A DNA stretch of 64,000 nt from Hymenobacter chitinivorans DSM 11115 (GCF_002797555.1 NZ_PGFA01000001.1:930001-994000); one strand, 5' to 3'. Positions 44,969 through 54,287 are shown, counted from the stretch's first letter. Program-made: numbers and translations. The notes: generated by a model not told the origin, from the letters alone.

Positions 44969-45291
44969 CCCGCTCTTACTTGGTGTGGCCAGCATTCTGC
45001 GTGCGAAATAGCGCCGCGGCCACCTGTTCGTACCGCCGTACAACCCGTTTTTATCCAGAAGCCCTTGCTTTCCTGTCAGGGCGAGGCCGAGGGCCGTGGC
45101 CATCCATCCTCTGAAACGTGCGGAGCGTTCTTAACTGAAAAAGCCCTTTGCTACACATGTAGCAAGGGGCTTTCTGGTAAAAGGCTGCTAGGCATTAGCA
45201 GAGGCCGGATGGCTTCGCAAGCTCGCAAGGACACGAGTCCTTACATTTCTCACACTCTTCCACAGGTAGCCCATTCCCACGCATTAGCACA
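44969..45291. other. Intergenic region between convergent genes
   Basis: About 320 bases. It contains a hairpin (listed) and outer inverted arms (GCCATCC near 45099 and GGATGGC near 45207) that suggest a distant copy of the repeat at 41069. No gene seen. Confidence 0.45.
45137..45174. terminator. Hairpin, probable terminator, possibly part of a repeat
   Basis: Stem GAAAAAGCCCTTTGCTACA against TGTAGCAAGGGGCTTTC with one mismatched pair, 2-base loop as drawn. It lies between the TonB receptor (+) and the Usp gene (-). Its AAAGCCCTTT core is shared with the repeats at 41186 and 55880. Confidence 0.6.
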
Positions 45292-46110
45292 TTACCCCGT
45301 GGTAGGCAGCACCAGCACGGGCAACTGGGCCTGCCGGATCATCTGGGCGGTGACGCTACGGTGAAACAGCCGGCCCAGCACGTTGTGGCGGCGGGCAATA
45401 AGCACCAGCAGCTCGGCGCGGGTGGCTTGCATGGCCTGCTCAATACCCCGGGGTACGTCCAGGTGGCGGGTTCCGTGGGTCGACACCGGGTTCTGGCCGT
45501 CGGTGAGCAGGCCGGCTTGCTGCACGCTGACCAGGGAGGGGCGGCAGGAATCGTCGTCTTCGGGTTCGGCCACGTGCACCACGGTCACGGCCGCCCGCAG
45601 CGTGCCCAGCACCTCTGGTACCGCCCGGGCCGGAGCGGCCAGCTGAAACGGGTTGCCATCAGCGGCCAGGGCTATGCGCTGCGGCACCTGCGGGGCAGTG
45701 CCGGCGGGTACAATAAGCAACGGGTACTGCAGCTCGGCCAGCAAATCCAGGGACGTGGTGCTGACCAGCTCATCGGGCAGCTCGGCCACGCTGGGCCGGC
45801 CCAGAATCAGCAGGGCGGGCCGGTGCTGCTCCACAACTTCCCGGATGGCCCGGGTAGAGCGGCCGGCCGTCAGAGCGGGTATTACGGGCACGGGCATATT
45901 TTGCACCCGCTCATTCAGGGCCACGGCAATTTCGCCCTCACTGCGGTGGGGGATCTTACCGGTGAATGTTTCCGGGTCAAAAACCGAGTTGCGGTTGACG
46001 TGCAGCAATACCAGCGGCACGTGCAGCACGGCGGCTAAGGCCGCCGCGTAGCGCAGGGCCGCGTCGGCGGCGGGCGTAAAATCGGTCAGCACAAGCAGGG
46101 GAGCGGGCAT
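45292..46110 (-). CDS. Universal stress protein with two Usp domains
   Basis: A 272-residue cytoplasmic protein with tandem Usp folds. The first (1-140) has LLVLTDFTPAADAALRYAA and ALLILGRPSVAE; the second (about 150-272) has RIALAADGNPFQL, AAVTVVHVAEPED and a nucleotide-binding-like LIARRHNVLGRLFHRSVTAQ. Such proteins help cells survive stress, often by binding ATP. It is a single gene with no partner visible. Confidence 0.88.
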   Translation of the reverse strand: MPAPLLVLTDFTPAADAALRYAAALAAVLHVPLVLLHVNRNSVFDPETFTGKIPHRSEGEIAVALNERVQNMPVPVIPALTAGRSTRAIREVVEQHRPALLILGRPSVAELPDELVSTTSLDLLAELQYPLLIVPAGTAPQVPQRIALAADGNPFQLAAPARAVPEVLGTLRAAVTVVHVAEPEDDDSCRPSLVSVQQAGLLTDGQNPVSTHGTRHLDVPRGIEQAMQATRAELLVLIARRHNVLGRLFHRSVTAQMIRQAQLPVLVLPTTG

Positions 46111-46247
46111 ACGAAAGGACGGTTAGCGGGTACGATCTTACTGTATACTGCCCCGGCGGTAAGCTGTTGCCTAAGGACGGAGGCAAGGCCGTGCCGCGGG
46201 CTAAAGCACAGGCAAGACAGGCTAGCTATAGTACCGGCAACTCATAA

Positions 46248-46284
46248 AAAAAGCCGTTTAACCCAGCGGCTAAACGGCTTTTTG
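46248..46284 (-). terminator. Rho-independent terminator
   Basis: Perfect 13-bp stem (46248-46260 with 46271-46283), 10-base loop, A-run on the left. It lies behind the minus-strand gene ending at 46336. Confidence 0.75.
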
Positions 46285-46335
46285 CCGAAATCCAACGTCA
46301 GCGGTAGCACCTGGTAAAGGGCAGCCGGGACTGGG

Positions 46336-46617
46336 TTAGCGGTTGTTGTCGTTGTCGAAGTTATTGTTTGACTCGATGATGATGTCGTCCCGTTTGTCGC
46401 CGGTAGCGGCCAGGTCGCCGGTGGCACCGGGTACGGTCGTGTCATCCGGAATACCCAGGGTTTCCTGCTCCAGCTGGGCCGAAGTGTCTAGGGTGCCTTC
46501 CTCGTCGCGCTTGTAGCTATACAGCTCGTCGTGGTGCTTCTGCTGCTCGGGGCTCATCTTGCCGCCGTCTGCTTGGGGCTCGTTGGAAGCCGCGGATTTC
46601 TTGTTGTTGGTAGCCAT
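46336..46617 (-). CDS. Small disordered hydrophilic protein
   Basis: A 93-residue protein made of polar residues (KKSAASNEPQADGGK, QQKHHDELYSYKRDEEG) with an Asn/Asp-rich end (NNNFDNDNNR). No fold is predicted and I know no family. Small disordered proteins of this kind are often stress-related. It follows, with 18 bases between, the similar gene at 46636. Confidence 0.6.
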   Translation of the reverse strand: MATNNKKSAASNEPQADGGKMSPEQQKHHDELYSYKRDEEGTLDTSAQLEQETLGIPDDTTVPGATGDLAATGDKRDDIIIESNNNFDNDNNR

Positions 46618-46635
46618 ACGTCAGGAATAAGGGGC

Positions 46636-47136
46636 TTAGCTCAGGGCAGTGTCGTTGGGGTCTTCCGGGCCGGTACTGCGGTTGGCGGGCTCGTTGGTGG
46701 CCCAGTTACGGGTGCCACTGCCGTAGCGTGGGTCGTCCTCCTTGTTGGCTTCCCGGCGTACCTCATCGTCCGAATCCAGGTTGTTGAGCACCGTGCCGGT
46801 AGCCCGGTTTTGCGGGGCTGCCCCACGCTGGTCGGGCTCGGTTACGTTGGGGGCCGCCACGCCGCCGGGGTTGTTGCCGGCCGAGTGGGAGTACACGTCA
46901 TTGGTACCGGCGGTGGTGTTATTATTCGTTACGCCGCCAAATTCGCCGTAGTTGGGCGTGTTGCTGGCAAACGTATTAGGCTTGGGAGAATTAGGCACGT
47001 CAGCCCCGTTTTCGGCGGAATTACCGGCCCGGGCAGCACCTTCACGGTGGTTTTCGGGCATCCGGTTATCGTCCTTGCGAAACTCGCTGAATTCGTCCGG
47101 ATTATCGTTGCTGCCGTCGTTAGGATGATTTTGCAT
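46636..47136 (-). CDS. Disordered Asn/Asp/Pro-rich protein
   Basis: A 166-residue protein starting at MQNHPNDGSNDNPDE. It is low in hydrophobic residues and rich in Asn, Asp, Gly and Pro (SAENGADVPNSPKPN, NNNTTAGTNDVYSHS), so it is probably unfolded. A longer frame upstream has no coding look. With the gene behind it, it forms a small operon that may belong to a stress regulon. Function unknown. Confidence 0.6.
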   Translation of the reverse strand: MQNHPNDGSNDNPDEFSEFRKDDNRMPENHREGAARAGNSAENGADVPNSPKPNTFASNTPNYGEFGGVTNNNTTAGTNDVYSHSAGNNPGGVAAPNVTEPDQRGAAPQNRATGTVLNNLDSDDEVRREANKEDDPRYGSGTRNWATNEPANRSTGPEDPNDTALS

Positions 47137-47370
47137 GGCGGAAAGAAGAGTAGTTAGGGTGGGGGCACCAACGTGGTGCGCTTCCCTGCTGTACGCAGCC
47201 GAACCGGATTTGGCTACAGTCGCGGGCAAAATCACGCCGGGAGCCGGCGGCCGGTCCCACCAGCACTACGCATGCGCTGGTCGGCGGGGCAGCGCATCCG
47301 CAAAACCGGCCTACTACCTCCCCGCGGCTGCCGGCTGCGTATGCAGCTTGTTTACGTACGCTTTTCCTTT

Positions 47371-47649
47371 ATGAAACCAACCATCACCCACAACGAAGAA
47401 GACCAGGCCTTTTACGCCACCGTGCACGGCTACGAGTCGGAACTGGCCTACAGCCTTCCCAGCAATACCGTCATTGACTTTACCCACACCTTCGTCGATG
47501 AGAATCTGCGCGGGCAGGGCGTGGGCGAAGCCCTGGCCGTAGCGGGCCTGCAGTACGCCCAGGCCCAGCAACTACGCATCAAAACCAGCTGCGCCTTTAT
47601 GCAGGCCTACGTGGAGCGCCACCCCGAGTACGAGAGCCTGCGGGCCTAG
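47371..47649 (+). CDS. GNAT-type acetyltransferase, YjdJ-like
   Basis: A 92-residue protein starting MKPTITHNEEDQAFY. It matches the small GNAT-fold proteins with HTFVDENLRGQGVGEALAVAGLQYA (acetyl-CoA loop R-G-Q-G-V-G) and the C-terminal SCAFMQAYVERHPEYESL. This group is about 90 residues and known as predicted N-acetyltransferases of the YjdJ/GNAT type. The acceptor is not known. Confidence 0.85.
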   Translation: MKPTITHNEEDQAFYATVHGYESELAYSLPSNTVIDFTHTFVDENLRGQGVGEALAVAGLQYAQAQQLRIKTSCAFMQAYVERHPEYESLRA

Positions 47650-47668
47650 GCTGGTGCGACCGAAGGTT

Positions 47669-48088
47669 TTAGACTGGCAGGCGCAGCCAGGCGTCGGCGG
47701 CGGCCTCGGTGGGGAAGTGGCGGAACGCCAGGGCCGAGGGAGCACCCAGGCTCACGGCCTGCGAGGCCAGTCGGGCCATGGGGTTGTGGCTTTCCACAAT
47801 GGCGCAGTGGCTGTAGCCTACTTCCCGCACACAGCCCGGAATCCAGTCGGTGCTGAGCCACTGCTGCACGGCCACCGGAATCAGGGGGCGCTGGTGGTGG
47901 ATGCTCATCGTTTTGCCCGTCCGGAAGTGCTGCATAGCCTGCCGCACCTGCAGGTAGGCCTTGCGTAACTCATCCTCCGTCCCACCGGCGCTGGTCCAGC
48001 GCAGGCGCAGGTACCCGGCTGAGTCATAGCTCAGGTTCAGGGCTGCATTTGAGAAGTAGAGCGTTTCGCTGGGCGTAAGAATGGGCAT
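47669..48088 (-). CDS. SpoIIAA/STAS-like protein
   Basis: A 139-residue soluble protein. The core pattern is a strand with SYDSAGYLRLRWTSAGG, a helix EDELRKAYLQVRQAMQHF, a strand and then FRHFPTEAAADAWLRLP at the end. This is the layout of the SpoIIAA/STAS-like proteins widespread in Bacteroidota. A related gene lies at 52816. Function is not known. Confidence 0.6.
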   Translation of the reverse strand: MPILTPSETLYFSNAALNLSYDSAGYLRLRWTSAGGTEDELRKAYLQVRQAMQHFRTGKTMSIHHQRPLIPVAVQQWLSTDWIPGCVREVGYSHCAIVESHNPMARLASQAVSLGAPSALAFRHFPTEAAADAWLRLPV

Positions 48089-48293
48089 AGGGCAAAGAAT
48101 CCTAGCTAAAGCGGCGGGCGGCCCGCCAAGACAATAGATTCATCTATCTGCTGGACCACCTGCCAATAGTTTTACCTGCAAAAATACAGCGGCGGCGCGA
48201 GATATCCGTGCTAATCAGGCCATTTCGACGCCGGCTGGTCACAAATTTTAGCCAAGCTGGCTTACCCGGCCGCACTGGTGTGGCAGACCAAGA

Positions 48294-48330
48294 AAAAAGC
48301 CCTGGCTTCCGCGGAAGCCAGGGCTTTTTA
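48294..48330 (-). terminator. Rho-independent terminator behind the endonuclease gene
   Basis: Long perfect stem around a CCGCGG centre (48294-48310 with 48313-48329), with an A-run on the left, so U-run when read on the minus strand. Confidence 0.8.
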
Positions 48331-48351
48331 ATAAGCCAGTCACAGAGCCGC

Positions 48352-50661
48352 TTAGGGCTGTACTACCACCCGGCTGGTGTAGGTAGTGCCATCCAAGGCG
48401 ACCCGTACGGTGTAAAGGCCGGCGGGCAGGGTGCGCACGTCCAGCGTAGCCTCGGTGGCGCCGCCCAGCGTCTGCTGCCGGGTCAGGACCTGCTGGCCCA
48501 GGGCGTTGAGCAGGCTGATGGTGGCTGCCGCGCGGGTCGAGCCTTCGGGCAGGCGCACGTGGAGCAGGTGCGTGGTCGGCGTGGGGTATACTTCCAGCTT
48601 GTTGGTTACCAAGGCCGCTTTGGTGCCCAGAATTATGCAGGAGGAGGTGTGGGCGCCAATGTTGGTGTACACGTCGGCACCTTTGGCTTCCCAGGTGGCC
48701 GCCCCGCGTGACCAGCGGGCTTCGCCCTGGGTCACCGTGGCTTTGCGCACCAGCGTGTTGTCGGTGGTGGTGCCGCCGCCGGGGATAACCCAGCCGGTAG
48801 CGGCCGGCCGCTGCCCGATTACGCCGATTACGTCGAGCGTATCAGTGCCATCGAACAGGGCTACTGCGTCGTCGCCGTTAAAGAACGTCACGGCCGACGT
48901 AATGTTGGCCTTGGCCAGCACGGCCGGCACCGAGCCGGCGTTGGCAATAACGTAGACGCCGCCGGGGGCAATGCTGCCCGACAAAGCCTGCGTGGTGGGC
49001 GTGGTAGCGCCGTTGGCAAACAGGTCAACCCGCATGCCGGTCAGCTCCACGGTGAACTGCGAAGGGTTGTAGATTTCCAGCACCTTGGTGTTGCCAGTGC
49101 TGGCTTCCACGTACTCCGAGAAGAACAGCTTGGTGCAGGGGGCGCCGGCCGGCAGCTGGTCGTCGTTGATGATGGTGAAGGAGTGGGCGCCGGGGTTGCC
49201 AATAACGGCCGTCCCCGAAGGCGTGCCCAGGCTCAGATACACCGTCTCATTGGCTTCGGGCGTCACGTCGCCGTTCACCGTGATGGTCACGGGCAGGGTC
49301 TGGTTGGTCTGGCCGGCCGCGAAGGTCAGCGAAGTCGTGTTCAGCGTGTAGTCGGTAGCGTTGGCGCTGGTCGAGCCGGCCACCACGTTCACCGGTACCG
49401 TCACGGCCGTGGCACTCACGGTGCCGGTCAGAGTCACGTTCACGGTGTAGGTCTGGGTGCCGGCGTTGCCCTCAGTGAGGGAGCCTGCAGCGGACGCAAA
49501 CTTCACCGTGGTGGGCTCCCCGTCGTCGTTGGTAATCACCAGCGAGTGGGTCGATACGCTGCCGGTAGTGCTACCGGTGCTGGCGTTGGTCAACTTGAGC
49601 TGCACTACTTCATCGGCTTCGGGCTTGGTGTCGCCGTTCACCGTTACGGTTACCGTCTTGGAGGTTTCGCCGGCCGCAAAGGTCAGCGTCTGGGTCGTGA
49701 AGGTGTAGTCTTCCGGGCTCAGGGCCGAGGAGCTGGCCGCATCGGCGCTAACCTGCACGGTCAGCGTCGAGGTGGGTGCCGGGTCCACGCTGATGGTGGC
49801 GGTGTAGGTTTTGGTGCCACTGTTGCCTTCCTCAATCGAGCCGGTGGCCGTGGTGAAGGCGAAGGTGGGCTGGGCAATCAGGCCGTAGGCGCGGGCTACC
49901 AGCTCGGGATAGGCAATAAAGGGGTTGAAGTTGCCTTGGCTTTTGGCCACGCGGCGGTTCCGTTCCCGCTCGTGGGCGTCCACTGGGTCGGCCAGGTGCC
50001 AGCGGTAGAGGGTCTGCAGGTCGGCTAGGCCGGTAATTACGTCCTTGCCCGGGTCAAAGGTCTGGCCCTGGTGCATGGTGTAGAAGTAGAACGCCGAGCG
50101 GGCCAAGTTGCCCTTGTGGTCTTCGCGGGGCTCAAACAGCGAGCCGCCATCCTCGCTCCACTCGTCGATGTTCGAGGTTGGAATCGTGCTCTGGCTGGTC
50201 GTGTTGCGCATCCAGATCTGGGTCTGGTTGTCGGGCACATCCGCAAACATGTCGTTGCTGCGGTTCGAGTTCCACTGGGTGTAGGTGGGGTAGAGGTGGT
50301 GAATGTCGGATTTCATCCGGCTCACCTCGTTAAACCACGACTGCGGAATGGTGTGCTCACAGTTGATCAAGCCCACGCCCCCGGTGCTGGTGGCCGTCGA
50401 GTCGATGGTTTTGGGTACCGAGTAGCCCGAGTACACGCACACCAGGCGGCCGTCGAACACGTCCACGTAGTTGTACATTTTGCCACGGGCCTGGTCGTAG
50501 CCCAGGTCGATGCGTTTACCGTCGTACCAGTTGGTGCGCAGCCAGTCTTTTAGCTGCTGCCCCTGCAAGTTGGAAGGCGGAGCCGGGGGCATTACCTGCG
50601 CCGTCACGGCCGTGCTCAAACTCATTGCAGCGGCCACAGCCCATGCGAAGAGGTGTTTCAT
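48352..50661 (-). CDS. Secreted endonuclease I with Calx-beta, lamin-tail and T9SS domains
   Basis: A 769-residue protein starting MKHLFAWAVAAAM with a signal peptide. An endonuclease I domain (about 30-250) shows the active-site region INCEHTIPQSWF, SDIHHLYPTYTQWNSNRSN and DHKGNLARSAFYFYTM. Two Calx-beta domains follow (GTKTYTATISV and EVVQLKLTNAS; GTQTYTVNVTLTG and ETVYLSLG), then a lamin-tail-like domain (KLFFSEYVEASTGNTKVLEI) and a C-terminal sorting domain for the type IX secretion system (VYPTPTTHLLHVRLPEGST onward). It probably digests extracellular DNA at the cell surface. Confidence 0.88.
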   Translation of the reverse strand: MKHLFAWAVAAAMSLSTAVTAQVMPPAPPSNLQGQQLKDWLRTNWYDGKRIDLGYDQARGKMYNYVDVFDGRLVCVYSGYSVPKTIDSTATSTGGVGLINCEHTIPQSWFNEVSRMKSDIHHLYPTYTQWNSNRSNDMFADVPDNQTQIWMRNTTSQSTIPTSNIDEWSEDGGSLFEPREDHKGNLARSAFYFYTMHQGQTFDPGKDVITGLADLQTLYRWHLADPVDAHERERNRRVAKSQGNFNPFIAYPELVARAYGLIAQPTFAFTTATGSIEEGNSGTKTYTATISVDPAPTSTLTVQVSADAASSSALSPEDYTFTTQTLTFAAGETSKTVTVTVNGDTKPEADEVVQLKLTNASTGSTTGSVSTHSLVITNDDGEPTTVKFASAAGSLTEGNAGTQTYTVNVTLTGTVSATAVTVPVNVVAGSTSANATDYTLNTTSLTFAAGQTNQTLPVTITVNGDVTPEANETVYLSLGTPSGTAVIGNPGAHSFTIINDDQLPAGAPCTKLFFSEYVEASTGNTKVLEIYNPSQFTVELTGMRVDLFANGATTPTTQALSGSIAPGGVYVIANAGSVPAVLAKANITSAVTFFNGDDAVALFDGTDTLDVIGVIGQRPAATGWVIPGGGTTTDNTLVRKATVTQGEARWSRGAATWEAKGADVYTNIGAHTSSCIILGTKAALVTNKLEVYPTPTTHLLHVRLPEGSTRAAATISLLNALGQQVLTRQQTLGGATEATLDVRTLPAGLYTVRVALDGTTYTSRVVVQP

Positions 50662-50890
50662 GCGAAGAAAGAAAAAGAACAAAAACAGAATGGGGAAGAC
50701 AACGGAAGACAGCAAATATCCGAAAATCATTTGGTAGCCCCAGCGTATTCTGCGGCGCGCAGCTGAGCTGCGGCAGCAAAAAGGCCCGCAGAGTATTCCA
50801 CGAGCCTTCGCAGGGCAAAAGAATGCTTATTGCTATTGGAAAAGTATAATTAACTGCCTGACTGGCAGCCAGCTGGGGACGCTATCCGGG

Positions 50891-51604
50891 CTACTTGTTG
50901 GGCAGCAGCACCGTGTCGATTACGTGGGTCACGCCGTTGCGCGACAATACGTCGGCAATGGTGACGGTGGCGGTGCCGCCCCGCACGTCGCGCAGCAGCA
51001 CGGCGGTGCCCTTGCGTACCACCGTTAGGGTTTCGCCTTCGAGCGTAGTCAGCTGCTGCCCGTCTTTGAGGTCATTGGCCAGCAAACGGCCCGATACCAC
51101 GTGGTAGGCCAGCATGGTGGCCAGGCGCTGCTTGTTTTCGGGCATTACCAACGTGTTTACCGTGCCGGCGGGCAGCTTGTCAAACGCGGCATTGGTGGGC
51201 GCAAACACGGTCAGCGGGCCCGGACCCTTGAGCGTTTCGACCAGCCCCCCGGCCCGCAGGGCCGATACCAGCGTGGTGTGCTCGGTTGAATTCACCGCGT
51301 TTTCGACGATATCCTGGTCGGGCATCATCAGGTTGCCGCCCACCAGCACGCCGGGCGCTATCTTGTTGGCGGCTGCGGGCTTCGCTTTTGCCTTGAGCTT
51401 ACTGCCTGCCGGGCTCTTAGCCTTGACCTTGGTTTTGCCCTCCGGGGCCACCTTGGCTTTGCTTACCGCGCCGCCCTGCCTGGTTTTGACTTTGTTGGCA
51501 TCCGACTTCGTCTTGCCCGGCGGCTGACTCTGGGCCGTGCCGGGCAGGCTCATGGTAAGCAAAGTGGTGAGCAGGGCCAGGGACGAGAGGAAAAGCTTGG
51601 GCAT
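50891..51604 (-). CDS. Secreted fasciclin-domain protein
   Basis: A 237-residue protein starting at MPKLFLSSLALL with a signal peptide (TMSLPGTAQSQ). A Lys/Pro/Ala-rich linker follows (about 25-90). The rest is one fasciclin domain: DQDIVENAVNSTEHTTLVSALRA, LTVFAPTNAAFDKLP, LAYHVVSGRLL and the end GVTHVIDTVLLP. Such domains mediate adhesion. The basic linker may bind the surface. Confidence 0.88.
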   Translation of the reverse strand: MPKLFLSSLALLTTLLTMSLPGTAQSQPPGKTKSDANKVKTRQGGAVSKAKVAPEGKTKVKAKSPAGSKLKAKAKPAAANKIAPGVLVGGNLMMPDQDIVENAVNSTEHTTLVSALRAGGLVETLKGPGPLTVFAPTNAAFDKLPAGTVNTLVMPENKQRLATMLAYHVVSGRLLANDLKDGQQLTTLEGETLTVVRKGTAVLLRDVRGGTATVTIADVLSRNGVTHVIDTVLLPNK

Positions 51605-52286
51605 GGGAAAAGCAGTGAATGTGGTGGCGCTATACGGGCTGGTCCGGGCCAAGGGTGGCGCGGCCCCGGGGTACGGCTGGGCTAGGTGCGGCGGTTTCCC
51701 GGCCGTAGGGAACAGTCCAGGCCCTAGCTCCAAATCAGGCCCAAGGTGCCAACTTTAATTAAGAGTAGTACCCTCGGCCGCCCGGGGCGTGAGCTTTTCG
51801 TTTAGGCCTACCACCCCTAGCGCAGTAATATGGGCCCGGCCCCAGGTCACCAGCAGAAGTGCCTGGCCAGGTCCGAATGTACTTCTTTGAAGCCCTTTAG
51901 GCACCACGGCAGGTGGGGCCATAGGCAGGGGGATAGAAGCCCGGGAGGCCTTCATATGTAAAAAATTATATATTCCTCCGGGCTAAGCTTTCGGCGGCTA
52001 CCCGAGCCGAACTACGCCCGCAAAGTCCACCGACCCACTGAAAATCACCGGACTGAGAAAACGAATTCGGTCTAAAATCATGTCACAATTTGGTAGTAGT
52101 TGTTCTAGAGAATTGCATTTAGAAAGCTGTTAAGGCATTGTTAACTCGGGAAAGTGCGGCAATAATCCGTTAGCTGGATGTCACAACTGCTCTTAAATTT
52201 TCCTTTCTATCCGGTCAGAAGTCGGCAATCTTGGAAGCGTTCTAACTACCCGCCTCCACGAGTAGAGCCTTTAAAAGACGACTGCC
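51605..52286. other. Intergenic region of about 680 bases
   Basis: No gene I can support. A 66-codon frame on the minus strand (51755-51955) was considered but lacks coding character. An AT-rich patch near 51955-51985 and the region 52075-52250 may carry promoters for flanking genes. Confidence 0.4.
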
Positions 52287-52679
52287 ATGAAAGACACATA
52301 TCTGCACAACCTCGGCTTTGTGCCATTGGTCCCGAGCTATTCCCTGTTCCATTCCAGCCGTAGCGGCGAAGGCGCCTACATTCCCCCGACGGATGTGCGG
52401 TACCAGCATATCTACACGGCTCAGGATGGGGCCACGCTGTTCGTGTACTCCTGGCTGCACGAGCCCGGCTACATGCTGACCACCTGCGAGAATGTTTCCT
52501 CAATGACGCAAATCGTGGCCGAGCTCGATTCGGATGATCCGTCGCAGTTGCTGCACCAAATCGAAGTCTTCTTCGGGCAGCACGGCGGCGTGGCCTTATC
52601 CTTAGTACAAGACAACCAAACCAACCTGCAGGCCCTGCACCTGCGGACGCCGGCGGATGCCCGCGAACAGGCCGCGTAA
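52287..52679 (+). CDS. Hypothetical protein, 130 residues
   Basis: Soluble protein starting MKDTYLHNLGFVPL. It has a mixed alpha/beta look with RYQHIYTAQDGATLFVYSW and QLLHQIEVFFGQHGG. No family recognised. A perfect 22-bp terminator follows. It has no visible operon partner. Confidence 0.6.
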   Translation: MKDTYLHNLGFVPLVPSYSLFHSSRSGEGAYIPPTDVRYQHIYTAQDGATLFVYSWLHEPGYMLTTCENVSSMTQIVAELDSDDPSQLLHQIEVFFGQHGGVALSLVQDNQTNLQALHLRTPADAREQAA

Positions 52680-52747
52680 GGGCCTCCGTTTTTTGCCCTC
52701 CATTTCTGAGCTATGCCCAAACAAACATCTTCCCGGTAAACGTATTC

Positions 52748-52803
52748 TTTGCCAACAGAAAGGGCCGACACTACAACAGCGTCGGCCCTTTCTGTTGGCA
52801 AAA
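52748..52803. terminator. Strong bidirectional terminator
   Basis: Perfect 22-bp stem (52748-52769 with 52781-52802), 11-base loop, followed by A residues. It lies between genes converging from both sides. Confidence 0.85.
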
Positions 52804-52815
52804 AAGGGAAGAATA

Positions 52816-53253
52816 TTAGGGGGTAGTGCGCAGCCACTCATAAGCCGTGGCCACGTCGTCGAAAGTCACAACCATGGGCCGGGTTACAAACTGCATGGCC
52901 TTGTCCATGGACTTGCGGGCCTGCCAGTGGGGCGGATACACCCAGGCTACGTACCGTACGCCCCGATTCGCCAGTTGCTCGTAGTAGTGGCCGCCTACCC
53001 AGGCCGCGCCCTTATCCCAGTCGGAAGTGACCTGGCTGTTATCGTTGAGCATCTTCGCGCAGGGGTGCTGCTGCAGCAAACGCAGCACCAGGTCGCCACC
53101 CGTCACGGCCGATACCTCGTTGTGCTGCCCTTTCCACTCCACGTACAGCCACTGGTTAAGGTCGTCGTAGGTGATGGACAGGGAAGGCGTATCGTAGAGG
53201 ATTTCCATCCAGGAGTCGGTCGAAAGCGGAACTCCAATATACGTAAACACCAT
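52816..53253 (-). CDS. SpoIIAA/STAS-like protein
   Basis: A 145-residue protein with the same layout as the one at 47669: a strand LSITYDDLNQWLYVEWKGQ, a helical stretch TGGDLVLRLLQQHP, strand KMLNDNSQVT, and an end VTFDDVATAYEWLR. It belongs to the small STAS-like group of Bacteroidota. It may start at MEILYDTPSL instead, 15 codons on. Role unknown. Confidence 0.6.
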   Translation of the reverse strand: MVFTYIGVPLSTDSWMEILYDTPSLSITYDDLNQWLYVEWKGQHNEVSAVTGGDLVLRLLQQHPCAKMLNDNSQVTSDWDKGAAWVGGHYYEQLANRGVRYVAWVYPPHWQARKSMDKAMQFVTRPMVVTFDDVATAYEWLRTTP

Positions 53254-53363
53254 CCGGAAAAAGAAGCATTACGGTTTGAAACTGCGCACTATTCTTCGCC
53301 GCCCGGCACGGCCCGAAAATCCCTTCTGCAGTCGAGCTTACTAGGCAGCAAGGAAGCCCCGGA

Positions 53364-54287
53364 TTATTCTCGCACCACGCGCCGCATAACACGGCCCGTG
53401 GCCGTGGTTACCTGCAGCATATAGGTGCCAGCCGCCAGGGAGCTTAAGTCAACATCGTAGGAGGGCACGCCGGCCGGCACCAGCCCGGTCTGTACTTCCT
53501 CGCCGCGGCCGTTGCGCACCGAAATCCGGGCTGCCGGGGCCGCCGCGCCCGTGAAGATGGTAAAATGGGCCGGGGTAGGGTTGGGGGCAATGCTGAGCTC
53601 CGGGGCGGTTTTGGCCGGCGCCACCGTCACGGGCACGGCCGCGGAGGCCGCCACGCAGCTGCCGGGGTTGATAACCAGCACCGTGTACGACCCGCTCTTG
53701 GTGGCAGTGTAGGTGTTGCTCGTCGCCTCGCGAATCAGCTGGCCGTTGTTGAAAAACTGGTACGTGGCTCCTTCGGTGCCGCCGCTGGCCGTGAGCCGGA
53801 CGGCGCCGCCGGCCCCGAAAGTGGTAGGTCCGCTGGCCGTCAGCACCGGGCTGGGCAGGGTGTGCAGCACCAGAAACGTGCTGGCCGCTACTCCCGCGGC
53901 TCCGCCGGCCGCCAATTGATTAGTAATAGTGTAGGCGCCGGCCTGGCTGCGGGCTAGGTCCACGACGCCGGTGGTAGGGTTGAGGCTCAGGCCCACCGGG
54001 CTGGCTGAAAACGTGCCGGCCTGCGCACCGTTGGCCCAGGCGGGCACCAGCTGGCCCACCGTGCCGGCGCAGCGGCTGCCGCCGTCGTAGGCGAAGGCCG
54101 CGCTAAGGGTCGTCGGGGCACCACCGGCCGATTCGGAGAAGGCTAGTTGGTCGGCGTCAGGGCCTTGGGCGCGGCTCGCGCGCGACATGAGCAGCAGGCC
54201 GAGCAAAATCAGCGCGTGGCTCCACCAGGAGGCAACGCTGTCGAGAACGTGGGCAGCAGGGGTAGAAATAGAGGACAGGGCACGCAT
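53364..54287 (-). CDS. Secreted protein with T9SS sorting domain
   Basis: A 307-residue protein starting at MRALSSISTP, with a membrane-like signal (HALILLGLLLMSRASRAQ). The middle has Ig-like or SprB-type repeats (YTITNQLAAGGAAG; GATYQFFNNGQLI; SYTVLVINPGSC). The C-terminal part APELSIAPNPTPAHFTIF to the end is a type A sorting domain. It is a likely surface adhesin or matrix protein. No enzyme domain seen. Confidence 0.8.
   Translation of the reverse strand: MRALSSISTPAAHVLDSVASWWSHALILLGLLLMSRASRAQGPDADQLAFSESAGGAPTTLSAAFAYDGGSRCAGTVGQLVPAWANGAQAGTFSASPVGLSLNPTTGVVDLARSQAGAYTITNQLAAGGAAGVAASTFLVLHTLPSPVLTASGPTTFGAGGAVRLTASGGTEGATYQFFNNGQLIREATSNTYTATKSGSYTVLVINPGSCVAASAAVPVTVAPAKTAPELSIAPNPTPAHFTIFTGAAAPAARISVRNGRGEEVQTGLVPAGVPSYDVDLSSLAAGTYMLQVTTATGRVMRRVVRE

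Noticed and set aside
51755..51955. 66-codon minus-strand frame in the largest gap
   Set aside because: Short, no recognisable motif, and no partner or terminator; not strong enough to list as a gene.
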